This document shows, one piece after another, positions 25,664-35,381 of a stretch of DNA of 35,381 nt. Positions within the stretch are counted from its first letter, which is position 1. Each line of letters begins with the position of its first letter. The DNA lies in the NCBI GenBank assembly GCA_031291445.1, contig JARLJA010000191.1, forward strand, positions 1 through 35,381, read 5' to 3'. The notes beneath the pieces were generated by a model that worked only from the letters and a program-made list of their open reading frames with translations, did no database searches and was not told the origin of the DNA. The stretch comes from Xanthobacteraceae bacterium (lineage in GTDB: Bacteria > Pseudomonadota > Alphaproteobacteria > Rhizobiales > Xanthobacteraceae). Position numbers and translations under genes: made by a program.

Positions 25664-26508
25664 CCGCTGCCGCCCCGCCGGTCGACGCGGCGGCGCATTG
25701 CGCCGAGGCGGTGCGGACGCAGAACTTTCCCGCCTATGCCGCGACCCTGTTTGCCGATCCGGAGACGCGCCGGGCGCTGCTGGCGCTGTACGCCTTCGCC
25801 GGGGAAGTCGCCGGGGTGCGTGATCACGTCAGCCAGCCGTTGCCCGGCGAGATCCGCCTGCAATGGTGGAGCGACGCGCTGTCCGGCGCCGACCACGGCG
25901 GCGTCGAGGGCCATCCGGTGGCCGCGGAGCTGCGGCACGCCATTGCCGCCTTCGACCTCCCGATCCCCCAGCTCTCACAGCTGATCGAGGCCTGGCGCGG
26001 CGACCTCTACGGCGACGCGATCCCTGATCTCGCCGCGCTCGAGGCGTTCGTCGGCGACACGTCCGCGGTGCTGGTCGCGCTCGCGGCGCGGATCTGCCAG
26101 CCGCAGGGCGAGGTGCCGGCCGACCTCGTCCATCACGCCGCCCTGGCGCAGGGACTGACGCAGCTCGTCAGCCTGGTGCCGTACCATGCCGCGCGCGGGC
26201 GGCTCTATCTGCCGCGCGACCTGTTGGCGCTGAACGGGGTGACGCCGGAGGAGGTCCTCGCCGGTGCAGCGACGCGCGGACTGCGCGCCGTGCTGGCCTA
26301 TCTGGCGAGCGAGGCGGAGCGGCATCTCGCCGCCGTGCCGGCGCCGTCGCGGCCGCTGCGGACGGCGCTGCTGCCGCTGGCGCTGACGCGGAAAACGCTG
26401 GGGCGGCTGCGGCGGGTCGAATTCGATCCGTACCGCCTGGAGCCGGTGTCGCATCTCGGTGTGCTGTGGACCTATTGGTGCGCGGCCCGTCTCGGCCGCG
26501 GCCTCTGA
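25660..26508 (+). CDS. squalene/phytoene synthase-fold protein, NDUFAF6 relative
   Basis: A 282-residue protein of the trans-isoprenyl diphosphate synthase head-to-head fold. The first aspartate motif of true enzymes (YAFCRxxDDxxD) reads YAFAGEVAGVRD (44-55), so the paired Asp are Ala and Gly; the second motif is reduced to EAWRGDLYG. VSQPLPGEIRLQWWSDAL, LAQGLTQLVSLVPYHAARG and LYLPRDLLALNGVTPEEVL resemble human NDUFAF6, a complex I assembly factor, much more than carotenoid or hopanoid synthases. Enzymatic activity is therefore unlikely (inference). ATG 25660 overlaps the stop of the NDUFAF3-like gene. It converges with trmFO, leaving 15 bases between stops. Confidence 0.87.
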   Translation: MTAAAPPVDAAAHCAEAVRTQNFPAYAATLFADPETRRALLALYAFAGEVAGVRDHVSQPLPGEIRLQWWSDALSGADHGGVEGHPVAAELRHAIAAFDLPIPQLSQLIEAWRGDLYGDAIPDLAALEAFVGDTSAVLVALAARICQPQGEVPADLVHHAALAQGLTQLVSLVPYHAARGRLYLPRDLLALNGVTPEEVLAGAATRGLRAVLAYLASEAERHLAAVPAPSRPLRTALLPLALTRKTLGRLRRVEFDPYRLEPVSHLGVLWTYWCAARLGRGL

Positions 26509-26523
26509 CGCGGCTCTGCGGGG

Positions 26524-27960
26524 TCAGGCGGCCGCCGGTGCGCGCAGGCGGTCGCTGATCCAGGTCTCGAGATCAGCCAGCGCGCGGGCGCTGATCGCCT
26601 GTTTCTTGGCGATGGTCTTGTCGTTGCCGCGCAGCCGCTTGCCGTCGGCGTCGCGGGTCGGCGGGTTGGCGAGCGGCGGAAACAGCCCGAAATTGATATT
26701 CATCGGCTGGAACGAGCGCGGGCCGGCGTCGATGGTCTCGATATGCCCGCCGGTGATGTGGCCGAGCAGGGCGCCGAGCGCCGTAGTTGGCGGCGGCGGC
26801 GCGAGCTGCCGTCCGGTCGCCTCGGCCGCGGCGAACAGCCCGGCCAGCAGGCCGATGCCGGCGGATTCGACATAGCCCTCGCAGCCCGTCATCTGGCCGG
26901 CGAACCGCAGCCGCGGCTGCGCCTTGAGGCGCAGTTCGCCGTCGAGCAGTTTCGGGGAGTTGAGGAAGGTGTTGCGGTGCAGGCCCCCGAGCCGCGCGAA
27001 TTCGGCGTTCTCGAGCCCGGGAATGGTGCGGAAGATCCGGGTCTGTTCGCCGTGCCGCAGCTTGGTCTGGAAGCCGACCATGTTGTAGAGCGTGCCGAGC
27101 TTGTTGTCCTGGCGCAGCTGGACGATGGCATAGGGCTTGACCGTCGGATTGTTCGGGTCGGTCAGGCCGACCGGCTTCAGCGGGCCGTGACGCAGCGTCT
27201 CGGGGCCGCGCTCGGCCATGACCTCGATCGGCAGGCAGCCGTCGAAATACGGCGTGTCGGCTTCCCATTCCTTGAAGTCGATCTTGTCGCCGGCGATCAG
27301 CGCGGCGACGAAGCTCTCGTACTGCTCGCGGGTCATCGGGCAGTTGACGTAGTCGGCGCCGTTGCCGCCGGGACCGACCTTGTCGTAGCGCGACTGCATC
27401 CAGGCTACCGACATGTCGATGGAGTCGCGGTGAACGATCGGCGCGATGGCGTCGAAGAACGCCAGTGCGCCCTCGTCGGTGAGGTCGCGGATGGCTTCAG
27501 CCAGCGGCGCCGAGGTGAGGGGGCCGGTGGCGACGATGACACGCGCCCAGTCTTGCGGCGGCAGGCCGGCGACCTCGCCGCGGCGGATCTCGATCAGCGG
27601 ATGGGTCCGCAGCGCCTCGGTCACCGCCTGCGAGAAGCCGTCGCGGTCGACGGCGAGCGCACCGCCCGCCGGAACCTGGTTGGCGTCCGCGGCGCGCATG
27701 ATCAGGGATTCGAGGCGGCGCATCTCGGCGTGCAGCAGCCCGACCGCGTTGTTGCGGGCGTCGTCGGAGCGGAACGAGTTCGAGCACACCAGCTCGGCGA
27801 GGCCCTCGGTGCGGTGCGCGGCGGTCATCTGGTGCGGCCGCATTTCATGCAGCACCACGCGCAGTCCGGCCCTGGCAACCTGCCAGGCGCCTTCGGAGCC
27901 GGCGAGGCCGGCGCCGACGACATGAACGGTGTCTGACGTGGTGGGGGAGCTGATAGCCAT
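26524..27960 (-). CDS. trmFO: methylenetetrahydrofolate-tRNA-(uracil-5-)-methyltransferase TrmFO
   Basis: FAD and folate enzyme that makes 5-methyluridine 54 in the tRNA T-loop. The 478-residue protein has the FAD motif [38 protein letters not shown], a conserved Cys59 in [95 protein letters not shown] and [11 protein letters not shown]. It is present instead of, or in addition to, TrmA-type enzymes, as usual in alphaproteobacteria. The ATG at 27958-27960 has no strong ribosome site. Confidence 0.96.
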   Translation of the reverse strand: MAISSPTTSDTVHVVGAGLAGSEGAWQVARAGLRVVLHEMRPHQMTAAHRTEGLAELVCSNSFRSDDARNNAVGLLHAEMRRLESLIMRAADANQVPAGGALAVDRDGFSQAVTEALRTHPLIEIRRGEVAGLPPQDWARVIVATGPLTSAPLAEAIRDLTDEGALAFFDAIAPIVHRDSIDMSVAWMQSRYDKVGPGGNGADYVNCPMTREQYESFVAALIAGDKIDFKEWEADTPYFDGCLPIEVMAERGPETLRHGPLKPVGLTDPNNPTVKPYAIVQLRQDNKLGTLYNMVGFQTKLRHGEQTRIFRTIPGLENAEFARLGGLHRNTFLNSPKLLDGELRLKAQPRLRFAGQMTGCEGYVESAGIGLLAGLFAAAEATGRQLAPPPPTTALGALLGHITGGHIETIDAGPRSFQPMNINFGLFPPLANPPTRDADGKRLRGNDKTIAKKQAISARALADLETWISDRLRAPAAA

Positions 27961-28064
27961 TGCTGATCCGCAGATGGCTTAGAACCTGGCCGGGCCGAAG
28001 GCAACCGCGCCGCTGTGATCAGAGGAAGGCGCGCCGCCAAGGCAGGTGCGCGCGGGCCGACGGA

Positions 28065-28099
28065 AACGACAACGCCCGCGCGGGGCGGGCGTTATCGTT
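28065..28099 (-). terminator. hairpin terminator downstream of the DUF1127 gene
   Basis: AACGCCCGC (28071-28079) and GCGGGCGTT (28085-28093) pair around a five-base loop. Beyond a one-base mismatch, AACGA (28065-28069) and TCGTT (28095-28099) extend the stem. On the minus strand the outer arm ends in GTCGTTTCC, a weak T run. It lies 21 bases after the DUF1127 stop and would separate that gene from trmFO. Confidence 0.65.
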
Positions 28100-28119
28100 C
28101 AGCCAAGGCTCGGGGTCGG

Positions 28120-28272
28120 TCAGCCGTTATAGGCGCCAGCCGCAACACGCGGAATGTCGGCACGATCGAGGCCGATGTCGGCCAGTTCGCGATCAGTGAG
28201 ACGGGACAGCTCGTTCAGGTTGCGGTGGTAGTCCCTGAACGCCTGGATCATGCGGATAAGCGACATCAACAT
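28120..28272 (-). CDS. small DUF1127-family protein
   Basis: A 50-residue basic protein: MLMSLIRMIQAFRDYHRNLN then ELSRLTDRELADIGLDRADI and PRVAAGAYNG. The LxxLxDRELxDIGLxRxDI core is diagnostic of DUF1127 (YjiS-like). Members in Agrobacterium and Rhodobacter influence RNA turnover and phosphate metabolism, and one is reported to bind RNA, but the role of this copy is unknown. The first ATG (28270-28272) is preferred because AAGGAGAG lies about six bases upstream; a second in-frame ATG is codon 3. A terminator follows, so the gene is probably a single transcription unit with its own promoter in the AT-rich region upstream. Confidence 0.88.
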   Translation of the reverse strand: MLMSLIRMIQAFRDYHRNLNELSRLTDRELADIGLDRADIPRVAAGAYNG

Positions 28273-28331
28273 TGCAATCTCTCCTTCATCATCCGGATTC
28301 AGCTCTTCAAGTGGGCCAGTCCGATGAAATG

Positions 28332-28373
28332 AATATAGGGGAAGAAATCGCAGTGCAGCATAGCCTATGTTGC
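28332..28373 (-). promoter_or_regulatory. candidate promoter with palindromic operator for the DUF1127 gene
   Basis: GCAGCATAGCCTATGTTGC (28355-28373) is a 19-base palindrome around a central C with one mismatched pair. On the minus strand a TATATT (28332-28337) lies to its left, so the palindrome covers the expected -35 position. Transcription would start about 50-55 bases before the DUF1127 start codon. Binding by a dimeric regulator is inference; no -35 match to TTGACA is present, consistent with an activated promoter. Confidence 0.35.
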
Positions 28374-28605
28374 GATGCAGCTAGTCATGGACCGCATATC
28401 TAAAGAAAGAATTGATTAACAAATCCTCTCGAATCTGACAGGCCCCGTTTGCGCGCCGCCCGCCGTCGATCCGGCTGTTTTGCGGGGCAATAGGCGCTTT
28501 TTTGGCCGATGCCTGCCCAATCCGTTACCTTTGGAGGCCAAGTCAACGGCGAGATTCGTTAATATGATACCGTTAGGCCGGTCGCAAAGCACCCGCTTTG
28601 CCATG

Positions 28606-28665
28606 TATAATTCGCATGGTGAATTAGGAGTGAATTAAAGTTCACGATGCAGCCGACCTCGGCTG
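28606..28665 (+). promoter_or_regulatory. repeat cluster with TATAAT, GTGAATTA repeats and hairpin
   Basis: A perfect TATAAT (28606-28611) is followed by two GTGAATTA copies (28619-28626, 28630-28637), an inverted repeat GTGAA (28630-28634)/TTCAC (28641-28645), and the hairpin CAGCCGA-CC-TCGGCTG (28650-28665). TTAG-N7-TTAA at 28624-28638 is one base from the CtrA consensus TTAA-N7-TTAA. No TTGACA-like -35 box was found, and no plus-strand gene follows, so function is unclear. Confidence 0.3.
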
Positions 28666-28771
28666 GCGCGTGACCCTCCTTCAGTCAGGCGGAGCGTCGG
28701 TGCAGGGAGCGTACGAGGTTTTCGCCGTTCCCTGAGGCCGGGTTGTCAGCGCGAGGATGGACCGGCGCGGT

Positions 28772-29581
28772 TTATGCCACCACTTTGCGATACAGGTGCC
28801 AGGTCGCGTGACCGAGCACCGGCACCGCCACGGCCAGTCCAACGAAGGCCGGCACGCAGCCGATCACGAGCAGGGCCGCGACCGTCAGCGCCCAGGCCGC
28901 CATCGGTCCCGGATTGACGGCCACGACCCGCAGCGACGTCAGCATGGCATCCGCGGTCGACGCGTTGCGGTCGAGCATCAACGGGAACGACACCACGCTG
29001 ATGCAGAAGGCGGCGAGCGCGAACAGGAACCCGACGCCGCAGCCCATCACGATCAGCATCCACCCTTGCGGAGTGGTGAGCACGCGCATCAGGAAGTCCG
29101 GCATTCCGGCGGCCGGTGCGTAGCCGAAGGTGGCGATATAGATCGCCTGGGCCGCGGCGACCCAGACCACGAACAGCGTCAGCAGGATGGCGCCGAGGCC
29201 GAGCATGGCGCCGAACGACGGCGCGCGGAGCACGCCGATGGCGTGCCGGGCGGATGCGTCCTCGCCGGCCTCGCGCCGGCGGCTGAGTTCATAGAGCCCG
29301 ATGGCGGCGAAGGGGCCGAGCAGGGCAAAGCCGGCGGCGAGCGGGAACAAGAGCGGCAGCACCGAATAGCCGAGCACCAGCCTGGCCAGCACCAGGCCCA
29401 GCACCGGATAGATTATGCACAGGATGATGGCGTGGCTCGGCACCGCCTTGAAGTCGTCCCAGCCCTCCCGCAGCGCGACGCCGAGATCCGCGAGGTCGAT
29501 CCTGCGGATCGCGGGCATGATCGCGCTGCCGCCGCCGCGGGTGCCAAGGGAAGAGATCTGTCCTGTCAACGGGGTGGCCAT
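28772..29581 (-). CDS. DUF2189-family membrane protein
   Basis: A 269-residue integral membrane protein of unknown function. After a soluble N terminus it has RRIDLADLGVALREGWDDFK, AVPSHAIILCIIYPVLGLVL, LPLLFPLAAGFALLGPFAAI and GLYELSRRREAGEDAS, the hallmark of DUF2189, followed by about four more hydrophobic segments and VLGHATWHLYRKVVA at the end. About six membrane helices in total can be seen. ATG 29579-29581 is supported by AGGGAG about eight bases upstream. No neighbour suggests a function. Confidence 0.88.
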   Translation of the reverse strand: MATPLTGQISSLGTRGGGSAIMPAIRRIDLADLGVALREGWDDFKAVPSHAIILCIIYPVLGLVLARLVLGYSVLPLLFPLAAGFALLGPFAAIGLYELSRRREAGEDASARHAIGVLRAPSFGAMLGLGAILLTLFVVWVAAAQAIYIATFGYAPAAGMPDFLMRVLTTPQGWMLIVMGCGVGFLFALAAFCISVVSFPLMLDRNASTADAMLTSLRVVAVNPGPMAAWALTVAALLVIGCVPAFVGLAVAVPVLGHATWHLYRKVVA

Positions 29582-30016
29582 GGTTGCGTCTCCCTAACTT
29601 GCCATTCTGTCTCGAACGGCTTTTTGATTGAATGGGGCCGACTTCATCCGGCCGCGCAGCAAAAGGCGCGCGGCCGCGCCAACGATCGCGATCAAGCCTG
29701 GGATCCAAGCCGGGAATCACAGAACGGGCTGGCCCGTCGGGCAGCAAGCGCGTCTGACGGGGAGGGACCTGTCGCGACCACTCGTTTCAGTCTAACGCTG
29801 ATACCGCCACCTGGTTGTCACGGATCAGTGACTGCGGCTCCTCGCACTGCGAGGGCGGGCATTGCATCATGATCATCAGACAAAGCGCCGGCGGGCGCGA
29901 ACGGGAACCAGTCGCGTACAGCGCGGCCGCCGCGTCGCCGTGGCGCGTTGGCAAGGCCTGTCCGGTTCTCTACAGTCGGCACGGGCGCAGTGGGTGTTCA
30001 AAACCGGGAGCGACGA
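29582..30016. other. divergent intergenic region between DUF2189 and DUF3597 genes
   Basis: This stretch of 435 bases must hold the promoters of both flanking genes. I see a small CTCGCA/TGCGAG hairpin near 29840 and no convincing promoter, operator or RNA gene. Open frames crossing it are not conserved-looking. Confidence 0.5.
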
Positions 30017-30385
30017 ATGAGCATTTTTGGAAAGATTGTCAGCGCGATTTTCGGCACCAAGGCCGATGCCGCGCCGCCTGCGGCTGGTGCGGCGCCCAGT
30101 GCGGCGCCAAGCGCCGCGCCGGCGCAGACCGTGGACGTGGCAGCGGTGCTCGACAAGGCCGTCGCCGCGCAGAAGGAGAAGCTGGAATGGCGGACGTCGA
30201 TCGTCGATTTGATGAAGGCGCTCAACCTCGATTCCAGCCTGGCCGCGCGCAAGGAACTGGCGAAGGAATTGAACTATAGCGGCGACACCAACGACTCGGC
30301 CACGATGAATGTCTGGCTGCACAAGCAGGTGATCCGCAAGCTGGCGGAGAACGGCGGCAAGGTGCCTGACGACCTCAAGACCTGA
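30017..30385 (+). CDS. DUF3597-family protein
   Basis: A 122-residue protein starting MSIFGKIVSAIFGTKADA, then an Ala/Pro-rich linker and a compact helical domain: VDVAAVLDKAVAAQKEKLEW, RTSIVDLMKALNLDSSLAAR, KELAKELNYSGDTNDSATMN and MNVWLHKQVIRKLAENGGKV. This matches DUF3597, a small family often found as a stand-alone protein of unknown function. ATG 30017 follows GGGAG (30006-30010) at a good distance; the open frame further upstream is rejected for that reason. A strong terminator follows 33 bases after the stop. Confidence 0.88.
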   Translation: MSIFGKIVSAIFGTKADAAPPAAGAAPSAAPSAAPAQTVDVAAVLDKAVAAQKEKLEWRTSIVDLMKALNLDSSLAARKELAKELNYSGDTNDSATMNVWLHKQVIRKLAENGGKVPDDLKT

Positions 30386-30418
30386 AGACCGGATCGGTCC
30401 GCCGCATCGCTGACTGAG

Positions 30419-30443
30419 GAAAGCCCGCCGCGCGCGGGCTTTC
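30419..30443. terminator. intrinsic terminator between converging genes
   Basis: GAAAGCCCGC (30419-30428) and GCGGGCTTTC (30434-30443) form a perfect ten-pair stem around a CGCGC loop. The stem itself ends in TTT on the plus strand and TTTC on the minus strand, so it can serve both the DUF3597 gene and the minus-strand mono-heme protein gene that ends at 30494. Confidence 0.75.
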
Positions 30444-30493
30444 TGCAGGGCGCTGGCCGCTTGGCCGATGAAGTCGCAAGACCAGCTCAATCG

Positions 30494-31819
30494 CTAGTCG
30501 GCGCGGTCGCGGCGCTCCCGCGCGACCGACAGGTCGGCGTCATGGGCGGCGCTCCCGACCGGGTTGGAGGCATGCAGCGCCTCGTCCATGGCCTTCTCGC
30601 GGAGCTTGATGTCGCAGAACACCTGCAGCTTGCCGCTCGGGTCGGGCACAACCGTCGGATTGCCGGTCAGGAATTCGGACAGCGTCGCGCGCTCGTCGCG
30701 CAGGCGGCCGCCGAGGTGGCGAAAGCCGGCGGCGCCGGCGGTGGCGGCGTCGGCCTTGCGGCCGGTCTCGGCGCCATGGCAGCCGTTGCAGGTCAACATC
30801 GCGAAGGTGTGGCGCACGACGTTGTTGTCGGTCGCCATCGGTGGCCAGCGGAACGCGGCGTCGGGAATTTCAGAACCGCCGCCGAGGAAGCGGGACGGAA
30901 TGTCTTCGCCGGGATGGGCGTTGATCTGCGCCGACAGCTCGGCGTCGTGGTCGATCAGGCTGAGATGCGGGGTGTTGGTGGTCGGCGCGTTGGCCAGCCG
31001 CCCGCGCGCCGGATCGAAATGGAATTCGCGCAGCTGCCACGGAGCGCTCAGGCCTTCGTTGGTGCGCAGCCGCGGCGGCTGGGCCGGGCCGGACGCCCCG
31101 TCGAAGCGATCGGTGATGTCCTGCAGCGCCGCGTTGTAGGTCGGCCCGAACCGCAGGCGGCCGAGCCGGTGCCAGCGCTCGGCCCAGCGTCGGACCTCGT
31201 CGCGCTCGCGGGCCGGCAGCGCGAATTCGAAGATCACCGCGAACGGCAGCGGTGGCGCGGTGTCGAGGCTCGCGCCTTTGGTGAGGTCCAGCGCCGTGAA
31301 CGCGAAGCGCGCCTCGCCGGCGCTGGCGATGGCGCCGTCCGGCCCGATGATGCCGAGGTCCGGCCGATAGACGATGGCCAGCAGGCGGAACGGCGCGTGG
31401 GCAAGATCCGGCGTCCAGTCCTCGGGCGAGGTTGCGCCGTCCAGCGCCATCCACGGCCGCGCCACCGCTGCAGCCAGCGCCGGGCGCGGCGCCAGCGCGA
31501 AACCGTTGATGGTTTGCGGCGTGTCCCAGCTCCGCAGCCAGTCCCTGACCATCCGGCGCGCGGCGTTCGGCTCACCCGCCGCCAGCCGCATCAGATGGCC
31601 GAACGACCACGCTCCGTCCGCGCCCGCGGCGCGCGCGTCGTTGACCACCGAGAGGTCGGTGATCATCAGTTCCTTGGCCACCGTGATGTCCGGCGGGGTT
31701 TTGAAACCGCAATCTTCGGCGCGGGCCGTCGAGACGAGCGCGAGCATCGCCGCCGCGAGTGCGGCGCCGTGGCGCGCCCGTCGTGGCCTGCCGCTCACCC
31801 GCACCCCACAACACCTCAT
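30494..31819 (-). CDS. exported mono-heme c-type protein of unknown family
   Basis: A protein of about 441 residues with an N-terminal signal peptide (RRARHGAALAAAMLALVSTARA, an AxA site before EDCGF) and one c-type heme motif, CNGCH in MLTCNGCHGAETGR, in its C-terminal third. I do not recognise the N-terminal 300 residues, which include WSFGHLMRLAAGEPNAARRM, ARPWMALDGATSPEDW, PFAVIFEFALPARERDEVRR and WQLREFHFDPARGRLANAPT. A Met ligand is not obvious. The start is uncertain: ATG 31819 is used here; GTG 31798, closer to the signal peptide, is possible, and GTG 31849 is the longest. It lies 80 bases behind uvrA on the same strand. Confidence 0.72.
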   Translation of the reverse strand: MRCCGVRVSGRPRRARHGAALAAAMLALVSTARAEDCGFKTPPDITVAKELMITDLSVVNDARAAGADGAWSFGHLMRLAAGEPNAARRMVRDWLRSWDTPQTINGFALAPRPALAAAVARPWMALDGATSPEDWTPDLAHAPFRLLAIVYRPDLGIIGPDGAIASAGEARFAFTALDLTKGASLDTAPPLPFAVIFEFALPARERDEVRRWAERWHRLGRLRFGPTYNAALQDITDRFDGASGPAQPPRLRTNEGLSAPWQLREFHFDPARGRLANAPTTNTPHLSLIDHDAELSAQINAHPGEDIPSRFLGGGSEIPDAAFRWPPMATDNNVVRHTFAMLTCNGCHGAETGRKADAATAGAAGFRHLGGRLRDERATLSEFLTGNPTVVPDPSGKLQVFCDIKLREKAMDEALHASNPVGSAAHDADLSVARERRDRAD

Positions 31820-31899
31820 CGACCGTTCATCGACCGCAGACCGCGACACGCCCGGCGCCGGATCTCCGCGCCATCGTGGTCAACCCCGCAGCCGGCGCG

Positions 31900-34875
<2,976 letters not shown>

Positions 34876-35107
34876 CGCGGGTTTCCGGCGGCGCCACCGG
34901 CGCCTGGTTGGTGGTTTGGATGTCCACGATGGACCGCTTGTCACATCGCACACTACGCACAGGATGACGTCCCGACGGCCGCAGCAAACCGGCGAACCAA
35001 GGGATCGCACGTGCGGGCCACGACGTTTCGGTTCCTGCCTGGCGCCATCGTACACGGCACGTGCGGCGCAGGAAGGCGACGAGACTCAACCGGTCGAGTT
35101 GTCCCCG

Positions 35108-35122
35108 GAACATATCATGAAC
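35108..35122 (-). promoter_or_regulatory. LexA (SOS) box for uvrA
   Basis: On the minus strand the sequence reads GTTC-ATGATAT-GTTC, a perfect match to the alphaproteobacterial LexA operator GTTC-N7-GTTC. It lies 232 bases before the uvrA start codon and is overlapped on the minus strand by TTGTTC (35119-35124), a possible -35 box. A weak -10 (GACAAC) sits 16 bases further. uvrA is an established LexA target in this class, so DNA-damage induction is expected; the promoter itself is inference. Confidence 0.75.
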
Positions 35123-35252
35123 AAGAGCCGTCGTCCAAACAGTCGTTCGGGACGGCCGCTACGGTCCTGAGATTCGGGGGCAACAAGGGCTATGTGGTTT
35201 GGCAGCGCGGTTGCGGCAAGGGTGACGCCAGCAAGGCGTGCCACAAAGCGAA

Positions 35253-35278
35253 AAAGCCCGGCGGTGAGGCCGGGCTTT
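35253..35278 (-). terminator. intrinsic terminator of the outer-membrane protein gene
   Basis: AAAGCCCGGC (35253-35262) and GCCGGGCTTT (35269-35278) make a perfect ten-pair stem with a six-base loop. On the minus strand the stem is followed by further T (five T in all), as expected for an intrinsic terminator of the minus-strand gene ending at 35320. Confidence 0.85.
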
Positions 35279-35319
35279 CGCGTGTCCGATCAGCGGACGG
35301 ATCTGTGGTCTAAGTGACC

Positions 35320-35381
35320 TCAGTACTTGGCGACGACCGGTCCGCCCCAGTTGAAGCGGTAGTTGACGCCGAGCTTCACGG
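35320..35381 (-). CDS. outer-membrane beta-barrel protein, C-terminal end only
   Basis: The final 19 codons read VKLGVNYRFNWGGPVVAKY and a TGA stop at 35320-35322; the gene enters from outside the window. The ending, with alternating hydrophobic residues, NYRF and WGGPVVAKY, is the last strand of the Omp25/Omp31-type small porin-like proteins common in Bradyrhizobium and Rhodopseudomonas. A strong terminator follows 41 bases after the stop. Confidence 0.75.
   Translation of the reverse strand, partial: VKLGVNYRFNWGGPVVAKY

Larger units (their letters stand above)
28273..28771. other. AT-rich intergenic region upstream of the DUF1127 gene
   Basis: These 499 bases are clearly less GC-rich than their surroundings, especially 28320-28440 and 28550-28645. 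They hold a palindrome and promoter-like element for the DUF1127 gene and a second cluster of repeats with a TATAAT (all listed separately). A 62-codon minus-strand frame at 28416-28604 shows no family or ribosome site and is not called. The right-hand ~100 bases before the DUF2189 stop show nothing I recognise. Confidence 0.6.
34876..35319. other. intergenic region upstream of uvrA
   Basis: These 444 bases separate uvrA from the outer-membrane protein gene, both on the minus strand. They hold the terminator of the latter, an SOS box and a leader of about 200 bases before uvrA. No gene is visible; many relatives have ssb divergent from uvrA here, but it is absent. Confidence 0.6.

Noticed and set aside
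28416-28604. A 62-codon minus-strand frame in the AT-rich region
   Set aside because: No ribosome site, no family and a composition like non-coding DNA. It overlaps the repeat and promoter-like elements.
35107-35132. GGAAC followed after 17 bases by CGTC, resembling an EcfG stress promoter on the plus strand
   Set aside because: It matches the -10 element at only three of four bases, overlaps the SOS box and points to no plus-strand gene.

Overview
The window is about 35 kb of GC-rich chromosome with strong G/C bias at third codon positions. It looks like a Hyphomicrobiales (Rhizobiales) alphaproteobacterium close to the Bradyrhizobium/Rhodopseudomonas group. Several things point there: the order pdhB-pdhC-lpdA, the clusters nagZ-scpA-scpB-tatABC-serS-surE-pcm and DUF815-yajC-secD-secF, a 'FAT GUY' receiver protein, a GTTC-N7-GTTC type SOS box before uvrA, and an outer-membrane barrel protein ending in WGGPVVAKY. 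The species assignment is inference. I saw no rRNA, tRNA, CRISPR array, insertion sequence or phage gene.

Layout from left to right. Bases 1-3917 hold pyruvate dehydrogenase E1-beta (cut at its 5' end), E2 and E3. Bases 3918-4556 are a gap with twin hairpins and a possible frameshifted gene remnant. An ExoR-like Sel1-repeat periplasmic protein (4557-5369) converges with xth and erpA on the minus strand. Bases 6705-13971 carry dgt, argS, a SPOR-domain cell-division protein, nagZ, scpA and scpB. tatA, tatB, tatC, serS and surE follow (14243-18157). A minus-strand single-domain receiver separates surE from pcm, and an NlpD-like lipoprotein follows pcm. A minus-strand DUF815 ATPase precedes yajC-secD-secF (22262-25284).

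Directly behind secF are two coupled genes. Their human relatives, NDUFAF3 (Mth938/DUF498 fold) and NDUFAF6 (squalene/phytoene-synthase fold without the metal-binding aspartates), both assemble respiratory complex I. trmFO converges on this pair. The right-hand third is looser: a 50-residue DUF1127 protein behind an AT-rich control region, a DUF2189 membrane protein, a DUF3597 protein, an unfamiliar exported mono-heme protein, uvrA with a distant SOS box, and the last 19 codons of an outer-membrane protein.

Most of the window is conserved housekeeping: acetyl-CoA supply, chromosome segregation and repair, Tat and Sec export, and envelope division. The points most worth a second look are the NDUFAF3/NDUFAF6-like pair, the enlarged loop in SerS, the orphan mono-heme protein, the receiver wedged into the surE-pcm-nlpD locus, and the regulatory DNA around DUF1127 and uvrA.
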